From CANJIV01 sp046330225 (lineage in GTDB: Bacteria; Actinomycetota; Thermoleophilia; Solirubrobacterales; Solirubrobacteraceae): 64,000 nucleotides of DNA. The stretch spans positions 1 to 64,000 of the forward strand of contig JAXLTD010000011.1 in the NCBI GenBank assembly GCA_046330225.1, given 5' to 3'. This document shows positions 29,453-39,444 of this stretch, one piece after another; the first letter of the stretch is position 1, and the number at the start of each line of letters is the position of its first letter. A model generated the notes under the pieces. The model was not told the origin of the DNA. It worked only from the letters and a program-made list of their open reading frames with translations, and ran no database searches. The position numbers and the translations under genes are program-made.

Positions 29453-31228
29453 ATGTTCTCGAAGATCCTGATCGCCAACCGGGGCGAGATCGCCGTGCGC
29501 GTGATCCGGGCGTGCGAGGAGCTGGGCATCGCCACGGTGGCGGTCTACTCGGAGCTCGACCGCGACGCCGCGCACGTCCGCCGCGCCGACGAGGCCTACC
29601 TCATCGGGCCGGGCCCTGCCGCCGAGAGCTACCTCGTGATCGACAAGATCCTCGACGTGGCCCGCCAGAGCGGCGCCGACGCCGTCCACCCCGGGTACGG
29701 ATTCCTGGCCGAGAACGCCGGCTTCGCCGCCGCCTGCGAGGCGGCCGGGATCGTCTTCATCGGCCCGCCGGCGAGCGCCATCGAGGCGATGGGGTCCAAG
29801 ACCGCCGCCCGCGACCTCATGTCCAAGGCCGGCGTCCCGATCGTCCCGGGCACGACCGAGACGGTCGCGACCGTGGACGACGCCCGCGCCGTGATCGCCG
29901 AGACGGTCGGCTACCCGGTCGCCGTGAAGGCCGCCGGCGGGGGCGGCGGGAAGGGCTTCCGGGTCGCGCTCACCGAGGACGAGCTCGAGGCCGCGTTCGA
30001 GGGCGCCTCGCGCGAAGGCGAGAAGTTCTTCGGCGACGCCACCGTCTACCTCGAGCGCTACCTCCCGGATCCGCGCCACGTCGAGGTCCAGGTGCTCGCC
30101 GACCGCCACGGCAACGTCATCCACCTCGGCGAGCGCGACTGCTCGGTCCAGCGCCGCCACCAGAAGCTCATCGAGGAGTCCCCCGCGCCGGCGGTGGACC
30201 CGGAGCTGCGCGCCCGGATCGGCAAGATCGCCATCGACGCCGCCGCCGCGGTCGACTACGTCGGGGCCGGCACCGTCGAGGGCCTCCTCCAGGACGGGGA
30301 GTACTTCTTCCTGGAGATGAACACCCGGGTCCAGGTCGAGCACTGCGTGACCGAGATGACGACCGGGATCGACATCGTCAAGGAGGGGATCCGGGCGGCG
30401 GCGGGCGAGCCGCTCTCGGTGACCCAGGACGAGGTCGTCCTGCGCGGGCACGCCATCGAGTGCCGGATCAACGCCGAGAACGCGGCGAAGAACTTCGCCC
30501 CCGCCCCCGGGCGCATCGGGCGCTACCACGAGCCCGCCGGCCCCGGCGTGCGCGTGGACTCCGGCATCGGTCCCGGCTCGGAGATCTCCCCGATGTACGA
30601 CCCGATGGTCGCGAAGCTCATCGTCTGGGACGCCGATCGCGAGCAGGCCACCGCGCGCATGCTGCGGGCGCTGGGCGAGTTCGAGATCACCGAGCTCACG
30701 ACGCTGATCCCCTTCCACCAGGCGCTGCTGGCCTCCGACCAGTGGGCCCGCGCCGAGACCTGCCGCGATCTCGTCGAGGACAAGGCGTGGCTGAAGGCCA
30801 CCGCCGCGCCGTCCGAGCCGGCCCCCGCCGACGCGGGCGAGCCCGAGGAGAAGGTCAGCCAGGACTACACCGTCGAGGTCTCCGGCCGCCGCTTCGCCGT
30901 GACGATCATCGGCCCGCCGCCCGCCGCCGGCCCGGCGGCCAACGGCGCGGGCGCGGCCCGCAAGCCCGCGCGGCGCGAGCGCGCCGCCGGCGGGAGCGGA
31001 GGCGGCGGCGACGAGCTCGCCTCCCCGCTGCAGGGCACGGTCCTCAAGGTCGCCGTGGACGCCGGCGCGACCGTCGAGGAGGGGACGCTCGTCTGCGTGA
31101 TCGAGGCCATGAAGATGGAAAACGAGATCACCGCGCACAAGGCCGGCACGGTCAAGGACCTCCCGATCGCTGTCGGCGCCTCGGTCGCCGCGGGCGACAC
31201 GCTGGCGGTCATCACCGCCGGGGAGTAG
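29453..31228 (+). CDS. acetyl-/propionyl-CoA carboxylase alpha subunit (biotin carboxylase + biotin carrier)
   Basis: A 591-aa fusion: biotin carboxylase at residues 1-450 (ILIANRGEIAVRVIRACEEL, the ATP glycine loop KAAGGGGGKGFR, and the catalytic EMNTRVQVEH), a variable linker rich in Ala/Gly/Arg, and a biotinyl domain ending with the biotin lysine in IEAMKMENEITAHKAG. It carboxylates its own biotin for transfer by the beta subunit at 15879. The compact form resembles actinobacterial AccA3. TAACCT ends 10 nt before the ATG. A GNAT gene follows by 10 bp. Confidence 0.93.
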   Translation: MFSKILIANRGEIAVRVIRACEELGIATVAVYSELDRDAAHVRRADEAYLIGPGPAAESYLVIDKILDVARQSGADAVHPGYGFLAENAGFAAACEAAGIVFIGPPASAIEAMGSKTAARDLMSKAGVPIVPGTTETVATVDDARAVIAETVGYPVAVKAAGGGGGKGFRVALTEDELEAAFEGASREGEKFFGDATVYLERYLPDPRHVEVQVLADRHGNVIHLGERDCSVQRRHQKLIEESPAPAVDPELRARIGKIAIDAAAAVDYVGAGTVEGLLQDGEYFFLEMNTRVQVEHCVTEMTTGIDIVKEGIRAAAGEPLSVTQDEVVLRGHAIECRINAENAAKNFAPAPGRIGRYHEPAGPGVRVDSGIGPGSEISPMYDPMVAKLIVWDADREQATARMLRALGEFEITELTTLIPFHQALLASDQWARAETCRDLVEDKAWLKATAAPSEPAPADAGEPEEKVSQDYTVEVSGRRFAVTIIGPPPAAGPAANGAGAARKPARRERAAGGSGGGGDELASPLQGTVLKVAVDAGATVEEGTLVCVIEAMKMENEITAHKAGTVKDLPIAVGASVAAGDTLAVITAGE

Positions 31229-31238
31229 GCCGCTGCCC

Positions 31239-31712
31239 GTGAACGCCAGCGCGTGGCGGGCGGACCCGGACGAGGCCGAGGCCGTCGCCCGGCTGCTCGT
31301 TGCCTTCCGCGACGAGAACGGCAAGGCCTGGCCGTCCGCGAACGCGTTCCTCGCCACCGTCGAGCGGCTGATCGAGCGCGATGACACCGAGTTCCTGCTC
31401 GGCGCCGCCGACGCCGACTCGCCGCCGAGCGGCATCTGCCAGCTGCGGTTCCGGCTGAGCGTCTGGACGGCGGCCGACGACTGCTGGCTGGAGGATCTCT
31501 ACGTGCTCCCCGGATCGCGGGGCCGTGGGGTCGGCGAGGCGCTCGTGGACCTCGCCTTGGCGCGGGCCAAGACGCGCGGCTGCCGGCGGGTCGAGCTCGA
31601 CACCGGCGAGTCGAACGAACGGGCGCTGGCGCTCTACCGCAAGCTCGGGTTCACCGACGAGTCCAAGGGGACCGGCGCCCGGGACCTCCTGCTCGGCCGC
31701 AAGCTGGACTGA
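31239..31712 (+). CDS. GNAT-family N-acetyltransferase
   Basis: A 157-aa GNAT acetyltransferase. The acetyl-CoA loop is LYVLPGSRGRGVGEALVDLA, followed by RRVELDTGESNERALALYRKLGF, the usual closing motif. The acceptor is unknown. GTG start at 31239, 10 bp after the carboxylase alpha stop, so it probably shares that transcript. It converges on the gene at 31728 with 15 bp between. Confidence 0.85.
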   Translation: MNASAWRADPDEAEAVARLLVAFRDENGKAWPSANAFLATVERLIERDDTEFLLGAADADSPPSGICQLRFRLSVWTAADDCWLEDLYVLPGSRGRGVGEALVDLALARAKTRGCRRVELDTGESNERALALYRKLGFTDESKGTGARDLLLGRKLD

Positions 31713-31727
31713 GCGCGGGGCGCGGCC

Positions 31728-32507
31728 TTAGCCTGCGGTGCGCGACACGTTCTCGGCGTGGATCGCCGCTTGGGCCTTCGACGCGCCCACCCGAGGCGGG
31801 AGCGCAGCGCCGGCGCCGTCGGCGCGCAGCCGCTCGAGGTAGGCAGCGTCCTCCTCGAGGATCGCCAGCGCGGCGTCGCGCGGCTGGGGCGATCCGTGTC
31901 CGGGCACGACGTGGCCGGCCCGCTCCACGAGCGGCCGCAGGCGCTCGAGGGTCGCGGCGTAGGCGTCGAGCGATCCGCTCGCGGACAGCCAGGGGATCTC
32001 GACCGGCGAGAGGTAGTCGCCGGCGACGAGCACGCCGGTCCATCCCAGCCAGTAGGCGGTGCCGTCGGACGTGTGGCCGTCGGCGGGGTGCAGCTCGATC
32101 TCCTGGCCGCCGAGCTCGCAGCGGCCCGGGACCGGCAGCGCCTGGGCGGCGGGCAGCGACAGCGGCGCGCGCACGACGTAGTTCTCGTCGTCGAAGTCGC
32201 GCAGCTCCCGCTGGGCTGCGCCGGGCTCGGCCCGCAGCCGCGCGGCGGTCGTCTCCCCGCAGCCGAGCGAGGCCTCCGGGTAGGCCTGGCGGCCCAGGAG
32301 GTGGTCCCAGTCGCCGTGCGTCGCCAGCAGGCCGGTGATCTCGAACCCCGCCTGCCCCAGCAGCGCCGGCAGCGCCTCGAGCTCCTCGGGGAACACGGGC
32401 GAGTCGATCAGGAACGCCTCGTCGCCGTTGCGCACGGCGGTGCAGGTCGTCTGCCAGAAGAGGCTCGTGGCGACGACGACATCGGCGTGGAGACTGAGCG
32501 CGCGCAC
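31728..32507 (-). CDS. metallo-beta-lactamase fold hydrolase
   Basis: A 259-aa MBL-fold protein. The metal motif is THGDWDH, with further ligands in HPADGHTSDGTAYW, VAGDYLSP and VVPGHGSP. This set resembles the glyoxalase II-like broad group; the substrate is not assignable. GTG start at 32507. It lies 29 bp after the HAD dehalogenase gene on the same strand. Confidence 0.85.
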   Translation of the reverse strand: MRALSLHADVVVATSLFWQTTCTAVRNGDEAFLIDSPVFPEELEALPALLGQAGFEITGLLATHGDWDHLLGRQAYPEASLGCGETTAARLRAEPGAAQRELRDFDDENYVVRAPLSLPAAQALPVPGRCELGGQEIELHPADGHTSDGTAYWLGWTGVLVAGDYLSPVEIPWLSASGSLDAYAATLERLRPLVERAGHVVPGHGSPQPRDAALAILEEDAAYLERLRADGAGAALPPRVGASKAQAAIHAENVSRTAG

Positions 32508-32536
32508 GCCGCCAGCCTACGCGGCCGGGGAAGCGG

Positions 32537-33217
32537 TCAGGCAGCGCCGAGGAGCTTGGCGGCCTGCAGGAGGCTCGTGACCTCCTCGGTCGGCGGCTTC
32601 TGGCCCGGGTCGAGCTTCTCCTTGGTGCGGTTGACCCAGATGACCGGGATCTTCTTCTTCAGGCAGGGCTCGACGTCGTGGTAGTAGCCGGAGCAGACGT
32701 GGACCCAGCCCTTCTTGCCGCCGCGCCGGCGCTCGCACTCGTTGAAGTGCGCCGGATCGGGCTTGTAGGACCGCACCTGCTGCGCAGTCACGACGAGGTC
32801 GAAGTCCGTCGGGATGTGGCGGCGAGTCTGGCCGAGCAGCTTGTCGTCGATGTTCGAGATCAGCCCGGTCTCGAACTTCTTGGCGAACCGGTTGAGCTGC
32901 GTGTTGGTCTCCTTGAACGCCTTCCACCGCTGCACGGAATCGGGGAGGAAGCCGGCCCGCGACGGCTCGAGCGGCCACCCGAGCTCCTTGGCGATCTTCA
33001 CGGCCGTGCGCCGCAGGACCTCGGCGTAGAGCTCGTAGGAGCCGCTCTCGATCTCCCGCGAGGTCTCGTGGAAGAGGCGCAGCAGCTCGTCGCGGTCGAT
33101 CGTGAAGCCCTCCCGCTCCGCCTCCTTCGCGAAGGCGTCGTAGATCCCGGTTTCCCAGTCGATCAGGGTGCCGTAGACATCGAAGCTGACGAATGTGACG
33201 TTCTTGGGGAGTGGCAT
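32537..33217 (-). CDS. HAD hydrolase, haloacid dehalogenase type II-like
   Basis: A 226-aa HAD-superfamily enzyme with the nucleophile motif VSFDVYGTLIDWETG, motif II in GLISNIDDKLL, the lysine in RSYKPDPAHFNECE and a late acidic region HDVEPCLKKKIPVIWVNR. The arrangement is that of L-2-haloacid dehalogenases (type II), but the usual catalytic details were not all confirmed, and phosphatase activity is also possible. It is divergent from sucC with 105 bp between. Confidence 0.8.
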   Translation of the reverse strand: MPLPKNVTFVSFDVYGTLIDWETGIYDAFAKEAEREGFTIDRDELLRLFHETSREIESGSYELYAEVLRRTAVKIAKELGWPLEPSRAGFLPDSVQRWKAFKETNTQLNRFAKKFETGLISNIDDKLLGQTRRHIPTDFDLVVTAQQVRSYKPDPAHFNECERRRGGKKGWVHVCSGYYHDVEPCLKKKIPVIWVNRTKEKLDPGQKPPTEEVTSLLQAAKLLGAA

Positions 33218-33322
33218 GCGCGGTACCTGATCGGAAAACGAGAGGCGGCATTATGCCCTGCCGGAGCGCCCGGGCGCCGCGCGGCCGGGTCCGGCGCCGA
33301 TCCGCTAGGGTCCGCGCCCGCT

Positions 33323-34461
33323 ATGGACCTGCTCGAGTACCAGGGCAAGCAGATCTTCGCCCGCCACGGCGTCCCGGTCCCCGCGGGCCAGCCCGCCCGC
33401 ACTCCCGACGAGGCCGCCCGCGCCGCCGACGAGGTCGGCTATCCGGCGGTCGTCAAGGCCCAGGTGCAGGTCGGGGGGCGCGGCAAGGCCGGCGGCATCA
33501 AGATCGCCCAGGACCGGGCCGAGGCGCTCGCCCATGCCGAGGCGATCCTCGGCATGGACATCAAGGGCCACACCGTCCACGAGCTGTGGATCGAGGAGGC
33601 CTCGGACATCGCGGCCGAGTACTACGCCTCGATCGTCTTCGACCGGTCGGCCAAGCGGCCGCTGATCATGCTCTCCACGAAGGGCGGCATGGACATCGAG
33701 GCCGTCGCCGACGAGAGCCCGGAGGCGATCGCCCGCCTGCACGTCGATCCGCTCCTGGGCTTCCAGGACTTCCACGGGCGGCGCCTGGCCTTCGAAGCCG
33801 GCGTCGACGCCGACGTGGTCCGCCCGATCGGGGCGATGCTCGCCACGCTCTACGAGGTGTTTGCCGCGGAGGAGGCGATGCTCGTCGAGGTCAACCCGCT
33901 CATCATCACGGGCGATCGCAGCGTCAAGGCGCTGGACGCGAAGGTCACGCTCGACGACAACGCCCTGTACCGGCACCCGGACAACGCGGAGTTCCGCAAC
34001 CCCGGCGAGGAGGACGCGCAGGAGCTCATGGCCAAGGAGCGCGGCCTGACCTACGTCAAGCTTGACGGCGACATCGGGATCCTCGGCAACGGCGCCGGGC
34101 TCGTGATGTCCACGCTCGACGTCGTCGCCCAGGCCGGCGGCGCGCCGGCGAACTTCCTGGACGCCGGGGGCGGCTCGAAGGCCGAGGCCATCACGAGCGC
34201 GGTCGAGGTCATCCTGTCGGACCCCAAGGTCAGGGCGGTGCTCTTCAACATCTTCGGCGGGATCACCCGCTGCGACGAGGTGGCCAAGGGCCTGATCGAG
34301 GCGTTCGCCCAGGTCAAGCCGCAGGTGCCGTTCGTCGTGCGCCTGGACGGGACCAACGACACCGAAGGCCGGCGCCTCCTCGCCGAGGCGCAGCTCCCGA
34401 ATGTCCACACCGAGGCGACGATGCTCGGCGCCGCCCAGCGCGTCGTGGAGCTGGCGGCGGC

Positions 34462-34465
<4 letters not shown>
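33323..34465 (+). CDS. sucC: succinyl-CoA ligase beta subunit
   Basis: A 380-aa ATP-grasp subunit of succinyl-CoA synthetase (TCA cycle), interconverting succinyl-CoA and succinate with nucleotide triphosphate. It starts MDLLEYQGKQIFARHGVPVP, has KAQVQVGGRGKAGGIK, LVEVNPLIIT and NIFGGITRCDEVAKG, all standard for SucC. TAGGGT lies 11 nt before the ATG. Its stop overlaps the sucD ATG by 4 bases (ATGA, 34462-34465). It would also take the product of the mutase at 10904. Confidence 0.96.
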
Positions 34466-35337
<872 letters not shown>

Positions 35338-35430
35338 GCGCCCGCTTCAGCGCAGCCCGTCCGCGGCTGAACGGCGCCGCCGTGCGCGGCGCCAGAGGTC
35401 GGGCGATGGGGAGGCCGTGCCGGCGCCTGA

Positions 35431-36150
35431 TCAGTTCCGCGAGCGGATGACCATGCACACGACCCGGCCGGACCCCCCGGTGAAGTCCTTTGCGCACGTG
35501 ATCTGCGCCATCTGCGTCGGATCCGCTTCGTCGATCACGAGCGTCGGCTTGTCTGCGGTGATCACGGTGGCGAGCGCGCCGATGCCCGCTGGGAGCAGCA
35601 CAGAGCTCGCACTGCGCATGACGCGCAGGGAACCCCCGCCGCTTGCGCGAACGTTGACGAGATCGAGGTCGGGTTCAGCGGAGGTGTCTCCGTCGGTCCG
35701 GAGGCTGAACCCGAGCGGGTCGGTGTAGACGGTGCTGCTGGCCACCGTGGTGTCGGCGACCACGCCGGCCACCACCGTCGTGCGCAGAAGCTGCGAGCTT
35801 TCGATCCCGTCGATCCTGTCGGCATCGACGGCCTTCGCGCCAGCGGGAAGGAACGCGGCGGGAGGCAGGCCGCCGATCTTGGCGGCGTCGTCGGCCTGGC
35901 CCGCCCGGGCTGCGCGGGCGGCTGACGCCGCCTGGTCCGCCTGGCCGGCGCGGCGCGCCTGCCCTACCTCGCCGAGCGAGCTCTCACGGATCTCAGCGCC
36001 CGTAAGTGATTCGCGCTTGATGTCCCGGCCTTGGAGGGACCGGTCCTTGATCTGGTTCGACGTGATGTTCACGGCCGCGTACGAGCTGCCGCCGAGCGCG
36101 ACGAACAGGGCCAGGTAGGCGACGGCGTTGGAGCGTAGGTGCGTGCGCAT
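35431..36150 (-). CDS. secreted/anchored hypothetical protein, Thermoleophilia-type
   Basis: A 239-aa protein with an N-terminal membrane or signal segment (LRSNAVAYLALFVALGGSSYAAV) of a kind I associate with Solirubrobacterales-type proteins. It is followed by ITSNQIKDRSLQGRDIKRESLTGAEI, an Ala/Gln/Arg-rich coiled stretch with AQQAD-like repeats, and a C-terminal beta-rich domain with one cysteine pair (QITCAKDF, RVVCMVIRS). Function unknown. The codon choice looks less GC-rich than in sucD. The gene is flanked by direct copies of the sucD 3' end, suggesting it was inserted or carried in by a duplication. Confidence 0.7.
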   Translation of the reverse strand: MRTHLRSNAVAYLALFVALGGSSYAAVNITSNQIKDRSLQGRDIKRESLTGAEIRESSLGEVGQARRAGQADQAASAARAARAGQADDAAKIGGLPPAAFLPAGAKAVDADRIDGIESSQLLRTTVVAGVVADTTVASSTVYTDPLGFSLRTDGDTSAEPDLDLVNVRASGGGSLRVMRSASSVLLPAGIGALATVITADKPTLVIDEADPTQMAQITCAKDFTGGSGRVVCMVIRSRN

Positions 36151-36318
36151 GTGCGTGACCCTAACCGGCCCCGCTGCGGTCGATCAACCGCGTGGCGTCG
36201 ACGAGGGCCAAGGCCCCCCGGCTCGAGCGGCAGGCTCTGCCGGTCGACGCCGCGGTCTCGCGCGCATCCTGGCGGCCTGCCCCCGCCGGGCACGCTCGGC
36301 TCCACGCTGACCTGGGTC

Positions 36319-36387
36319 GGCGTCCGCCCGGGCCGCACGCCGACCCAGATCACCGCGATCGCCGCCGAGATCCTCGGCGGCTGAGCG
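36319..36387 (+). pseudogene. remnant copy of the sucD 3' end
   Basis: This 69-bp segment aligns without gaps to 35272-35340 (sucD tail and stop). The final 31 bp are identical, and an inner 15-bp block (GCACGCCGACCCAGA) is also identical; the two differing patches are short. In the sucD frame it reads RTPTQITAIAAEILGG and a stop, against RTPTQTAEIAAEILGG in SucD. It is in direct orientation 1,047 bp from the original, between the divergent starts at 36150 and 36430. No intact gene includes it. Confidence 0.85.
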
Positions 36388-36429
36388 GCTCCTGGGCGCG
36401 CCCCGCGCTGGCGTGAGAGGATCGCGGCC

Positions 36430-37338
36430 GTGCTCCGCCGCTGCGTGATCACCCTCGCCGCCGCCGTCGCGTTCGCCGGCGCCACTGTGGCGCCCGCAGC
36501 AGCCGCCGCCCCCGCCCCGGTCGCACCGGTCGCGAAGGTCGGCGGGATCTCGCTCCAGTACCGGGTCCTCGGAAGCGCCCGGCGCCCGCCGCTGCTGCTC
36601 ATCAACGGCTCCGGCGCGACGATGGACACATGGGACCCGGCGCTGCTGGCTCGCCTCACCGCCTTTCGGCGCGTCATCGTCTACGACCCGCGCGGCCTCG
36701 GGGGCTCCACCGACGTCCCCGGGAATCGCGAGACCGTCGCGCAGTCCGCCGACGACGCCGCCCGCCTCCTCGGCGCGCTGCACCTCCGGCAGGCCGACGT
36801 GCTCGGCTGGTCCTACGGCGCGTTCGCCGCCCAGGAGCTGGCGCTGCGCCACCCCGGCCGGGTCCGGCGCCTCGTGCTCGTCTCGGCCGACTGGGGCGGG
36901 CCGACCGCCGTGCAGCCCACGCCGGCCAACCGCGCGCTGGACGAGCGGGCAACGCTGAACCAGGCGTCGCTGGACGAGATCAGCTCGCTGCTCTTCCCGC
37001 CCGCGGCGCTCCCGCTGGCCCAGGCCTGGTTCGCCCGGCTCGGCGCCCAGCCCGGCGGCTGCTGCGAAGCGTCGACGCCGGCGGCGCTCCAGCAGGTCGT
37101 CGCTGCGCAGCGCCGGTGGTACCGCGGGCCCGGGACCCGCGCCCGGGCGGGGCGCATCGCCGCCCGCACGCTGGTCGTCGCCGGGGGCCTGGACGTCGAC
37201 ATTCCGGCGGTCAACGACCGCCGCCTGGCCCGGGCGATTCCCGGGGCGCGCCTCAAGGTGTACGCGGACGCGGGGCACGCCGTGATCATTCAGCACGAGG
37301 CGTCCGTCGCGGCCCTCGTGCGCGCCCACCTCGGCTGA
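36430..37338 (+). CDS. secreted alpha/beta hydrolase
   Basis: A 302-aa exported hydrolase. The signal peptide is residues 1-28 (CVITLAAAVAFAGATVAPAAA). The alpha/beta fold then shows LLLINGSGATMDTW (oxyanion loop), YDPRGLGGST, the nucleophile VLGWSYGAFAAQE, the acid in GGLDVDIPAVND and the histidine in YADAGHAVIIQHE. This is the layout of haloperoxidase/lipase-like hydrolases; the substrate is unknown. GTG start at 36430; the sucD remnant lies immediately upstream. Confidence 0.85.
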   Translation: MLRRCVITLAAAVAFAGATVAPAAAAAPAPVAPVAKVGGISLQYRVLGSARRPPLLLINGSGATMDTWDPALLARLTAFRRVIVYDPRGLGGSTDVPGNRETVAQSADDAARLLGALHLRQADVLGWSYGAFAAQELALRHPGRVRRLVLVSADWGGPTAVQPTPANRALDERATLNQASLDEISSLLFPPAALPLAQAWFARLGAQPGGCCEASTPAALQQVVAAQRRWYRGPGTRARAGRIAARTLVVAGGLDVDIPAVNDRRLARAIPGARLKVYADAGHAVIIQHEASVAALVRAHLG

Positions 37339-37393
37339 GCCGCGCGCCGGGCGCTGAACGCCGCCGGCGCCGCGCGTCTGGCACACTCGGAGC

Positions 37394-38491
37394 ATGGCCG
37401 ATCCCGCCCCCATCTCCTTCGCCCGCGGCGCCCCGTCGTACGACATCGTCGACGTGGAGGGCTTGCGCGAGGCGACCCGCCGCGCCGCCGAGGGCAAGCT
37501 GGCGTGGGCGACCCCCTACGGCGGCGCCGCCGGCTTTCCCCCGCTGCGGGAATGGCTCGCCGCCAAGCACGGGGTCGACCCGGCCCGCGTGCTCGTGACG
37601 AACGGCTCGATGCAGGCCGACGCCTTCCTCTTCGACGAACTGGCCGGCCCGGGCGTCGACGTCGTGGTCGAGCGACCGACCTACGACCGCACGCTGCTCG
37701 GTCTGCGGGAGCGCGGCGCGACGCTGCACGCGATCGGCCTCGAGGACGACGGGCTGGACGTCGCCGAACTGCAGGCCCGGCTCGACGGCGGCCTGGAGCC
37801 GGCGTTCGCGCACATCCTCCCCACGTTCCACAACCCCGCCGGCTGCACGCTGTCGCTGGCCAAGCGCCGCGAGCTCGTCGGGCTCGCCGACGCCCGCGGG
37901 TTCCTGATCTTCGAGGACGACCCCTACATCGACATCCGCTTCTCCGGCGAGCCGCTCCCGCGCATGCTCGATCTGGACGAGACGGGCGTCGTCATCTACG
38001 CCTCCTCGTTCTCCAAGACGGTCTGCCCCGGGATCCGCGTCGGCTACCTGATCGCCCCGGACGAGGACCTCGCCACGCGCCTGGCCGCCCGCGCAATGAA
38101 CACCTACATCTCCCCGGGGATGCTCGCCCAGGCCGTCGTGCACGAGTTCTGCGCCTCGGGCGAGATCGACCGGTCGATCGCCACAGTCAAGTCGGCGCTG
38201 GGCGAGCGCGTCGACGTCCTGTCGGCGGCGCTGCGCTCCCAGCTTCCGGAGGCGTCGTTCGTCCAGCCCGAAGGCGGCTACTTCCTCTGGATCGAGCTGC
38301 CCGAAGGGACCGACAGCCGCACGGTGGCGGCGGCGGCCAAGGACCGCGGGGTCATCGTCACCGCCGGCACCGAGTTCATCGTCGACGGGGGCGAGCGAGC
38401 GCTGCGGATCGCCTACTCCGGGGTGGACGCCGGCGAGATCGACGAGGGCGTCCGGCGCCTCGCCGACGCCTGGCGCTCGACTCAGGCGTAG
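37394..38491 (+). CDS. PLP-dependent aminotransferase (class I/II, LysN/2-aminoadipate type)
   Basis: A 365-aa fold-type I aminotransferase of the group that includes 2-aminoadipate aminotransferase and the MocR aminotransferase domain, here without a GntR DNA-binding domain. Seen are TPYGGAAGFPPLREWLA, VTNGSMQADAF, LPTFHNPAGCTLS, IFEDDPYIDIRFSG and the PLP lysine in YASSFSKTVCPGIRVGYL. The substrate is not certain. CACACT ends 6 nt before the ATG at 37394, so it is probably leaderless. Downstream are two palindrome copies. Confidence 0.87.
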   Translation: MADPAPISFARGAPSYDIVDVEGLREATRRAAEGKLAWATPYGGAAGFPPLREWLAAKHGVDPARVLVTNGSMQADAFLFDELAGPGVDVVVERPTYDRTLLGLRERGATLHAIGLEDDGLDVAELQARLDGGLEPAFAHILPTFHNPAGCTLSLAKRRELVGLADARGFLIFEDDPYIDIRFSGEPLPRMLDLDETGVVIYASSFSKTVCPGIRVGYLIAPDEDLATRLAARAMNTYISPGMLAQAVVHEFCASGEIDRSIATVKSALGERVDVLSAALRSQLPEASFVQPEGGYFLWIELPEGTDSRTVAAAAKDRGVIVTAGTEFIVDGGERALRIAYSGVDAGEIDEGVRRLADAWRSTQA

Positions 38492-38562
38492 GTCCGGCCG
38501 GACGCGGCCAGCTGCCGACCGGCGGGTTCCGGCCCGATTGCGCGCGCCGCGGGGCTCGTTCC

Positions 38563-38599
38563 TGCGCGCGTCAGCCACCGAATCAGTGGTTCAGCCGCA
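38563..38599. repeat. intergenic palindrome, copy 6 (degenerate)
   Basis: The inner stem is CCACCG-AAT-CAGTGG with one mismatch, and the outer arms are TGCG/CGCA. It is the most decayed copy and pairs with copy 7, 71 bp further on, in the convergent gap between the aminotransferase (ends 38491) and the DtxR-family gene (ends 38693). Confidence 0.85.
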
Positions 38600-38633
38600 C
38601 GAGTTCACCAGGCCGCCCCCCGAACCGGCAACC

Positions 38634-38672
38634 TGCGCGCGTCAGCCACCGAATCGGTGGTTCAGGCGCGCA
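38634..38672. repeat. intergenic palindrome, copy 7
   Basis: The outer stem TGCGCGC/GCGCGCA is perfect, the inner stem is CCACCG-AAT-CGGTGG, and the right flank is AAGAACGCC as in copy 1. Confidence 0.9.
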
Positions 38673-38692
38673 AGAACGCCCGCGCGAGCCGC

Positions 38693-39406
38693 CTACCGCC
38701 CGTACCGCTCCTTGGCCAGCACGAGCTGCTCGGGCAGCGCGATCCGCGGCGGGGGCGACGGGTCGGCGACGACCGAGACCGTCTCGGCCACGCTCGACGT
38801 GACCTCGCAGCGCCGGTCGCCTGCCTCGACGACAACCTCGCCGTCCGTGCGCTCGGCCAGGCGGCCCTCGAGGCCGGGCTCCAGCCCCGAGGCCTTGAGG
38901 TAGTGCAGGAGATCCTCGGCCTCGTTCTCGAACCGCAGGATCGTCACGTCGGCGCCGACCTCGACGTCGGCGAGCGGCACGCCGTCGGCGCGGGCGCCGA
39001 CCTGGATGGGGTGGCCGTGCGGGCACGTCTTCGCATCGCCGACGGCGGCGCGGACGTAGGCCTCGAACCGCGGGGACATCGCGTGCTCGAGGCTCTCGGC
39101 CTCCTCGTGGACGTCGTCCCACGGGACACCCACGACGTCGGTGAGGAAGCGCTCGATCAGCCGGTGGCGGCTGACGATCATCTCGGCGTGCTCCTGCCCG
39201 CTCTCGGTGAACGAGATGGCCTTGTCGTCCCCCCGCGTGATGTAGCCGTCGCGCTCGAGGCGCCCGATCATCTCGTGGACGGTGGGCGCCGAGAGCTGCA
39301 TCGCCCGGGCAACGTTCGCCGCGGTCATCGGCAGCCCCGCCTCGTAAAGCCAGAAGATCGTCTGGAGGTACTCCTCCTCGGCGGCGGTGGCGTGGTCGGC
39401 CGACAT
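38693..39406 (-). CDS. DtxR/MntR-family metal-dependent regulator
   Basis: A 237-aa regulator with all three DtxR domains: a winged helix (EEYLQTIFWLYEAGLPMTAANVAR; SAPTVHEMIGRLERDGYI), a dimerisation and metal-binding domain (EAESLEHAMSPRFEAYV and CPHGHPIQVG) and a C-terminal SH3/FeoA-like domain. It senses Fe(II) or Mn(II) and represses uptake genes; the metal cannot be told from sequence alone. The ferritin at 4302 is a possible but unproven target. I take the ATG at 39406, with TACATT ending 8 nt upstream. It is divergent from the SDR gene at 39445. Confidence 0.9.
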   Translation of the reverse strand: MSADHATAAEEEYLQTIFWLYEAGLPMTAANVARAMQLSAPTVHEMIGRLERDGYITRGDDKAISFTESGQEHAEMIVSRHRLIERFLTDVVGVPWDDVHEEAESLEHAMSPRFEAYVRAAVGDAKTCPHGHPIQVGARADGVPLADVEVGADVTILRFENEAEDLLHYLKASGLEPGLEGRLAERTDGEVVVEAGDRRCEVTSSVAETVSVVADPSPPPRIALPEQLVLAKERYGR

Positions 39407-39444
39407 GCGGGAGCAATGTAGCGCGCACGCACTACGATCGGGCA

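Noticed and set aside
36128..36384. Short plus-strand ORFs ending in AAEILGG
   Set aside because: They end in the sucD remnant and are Arg-rich upstream; they are not independent genes.
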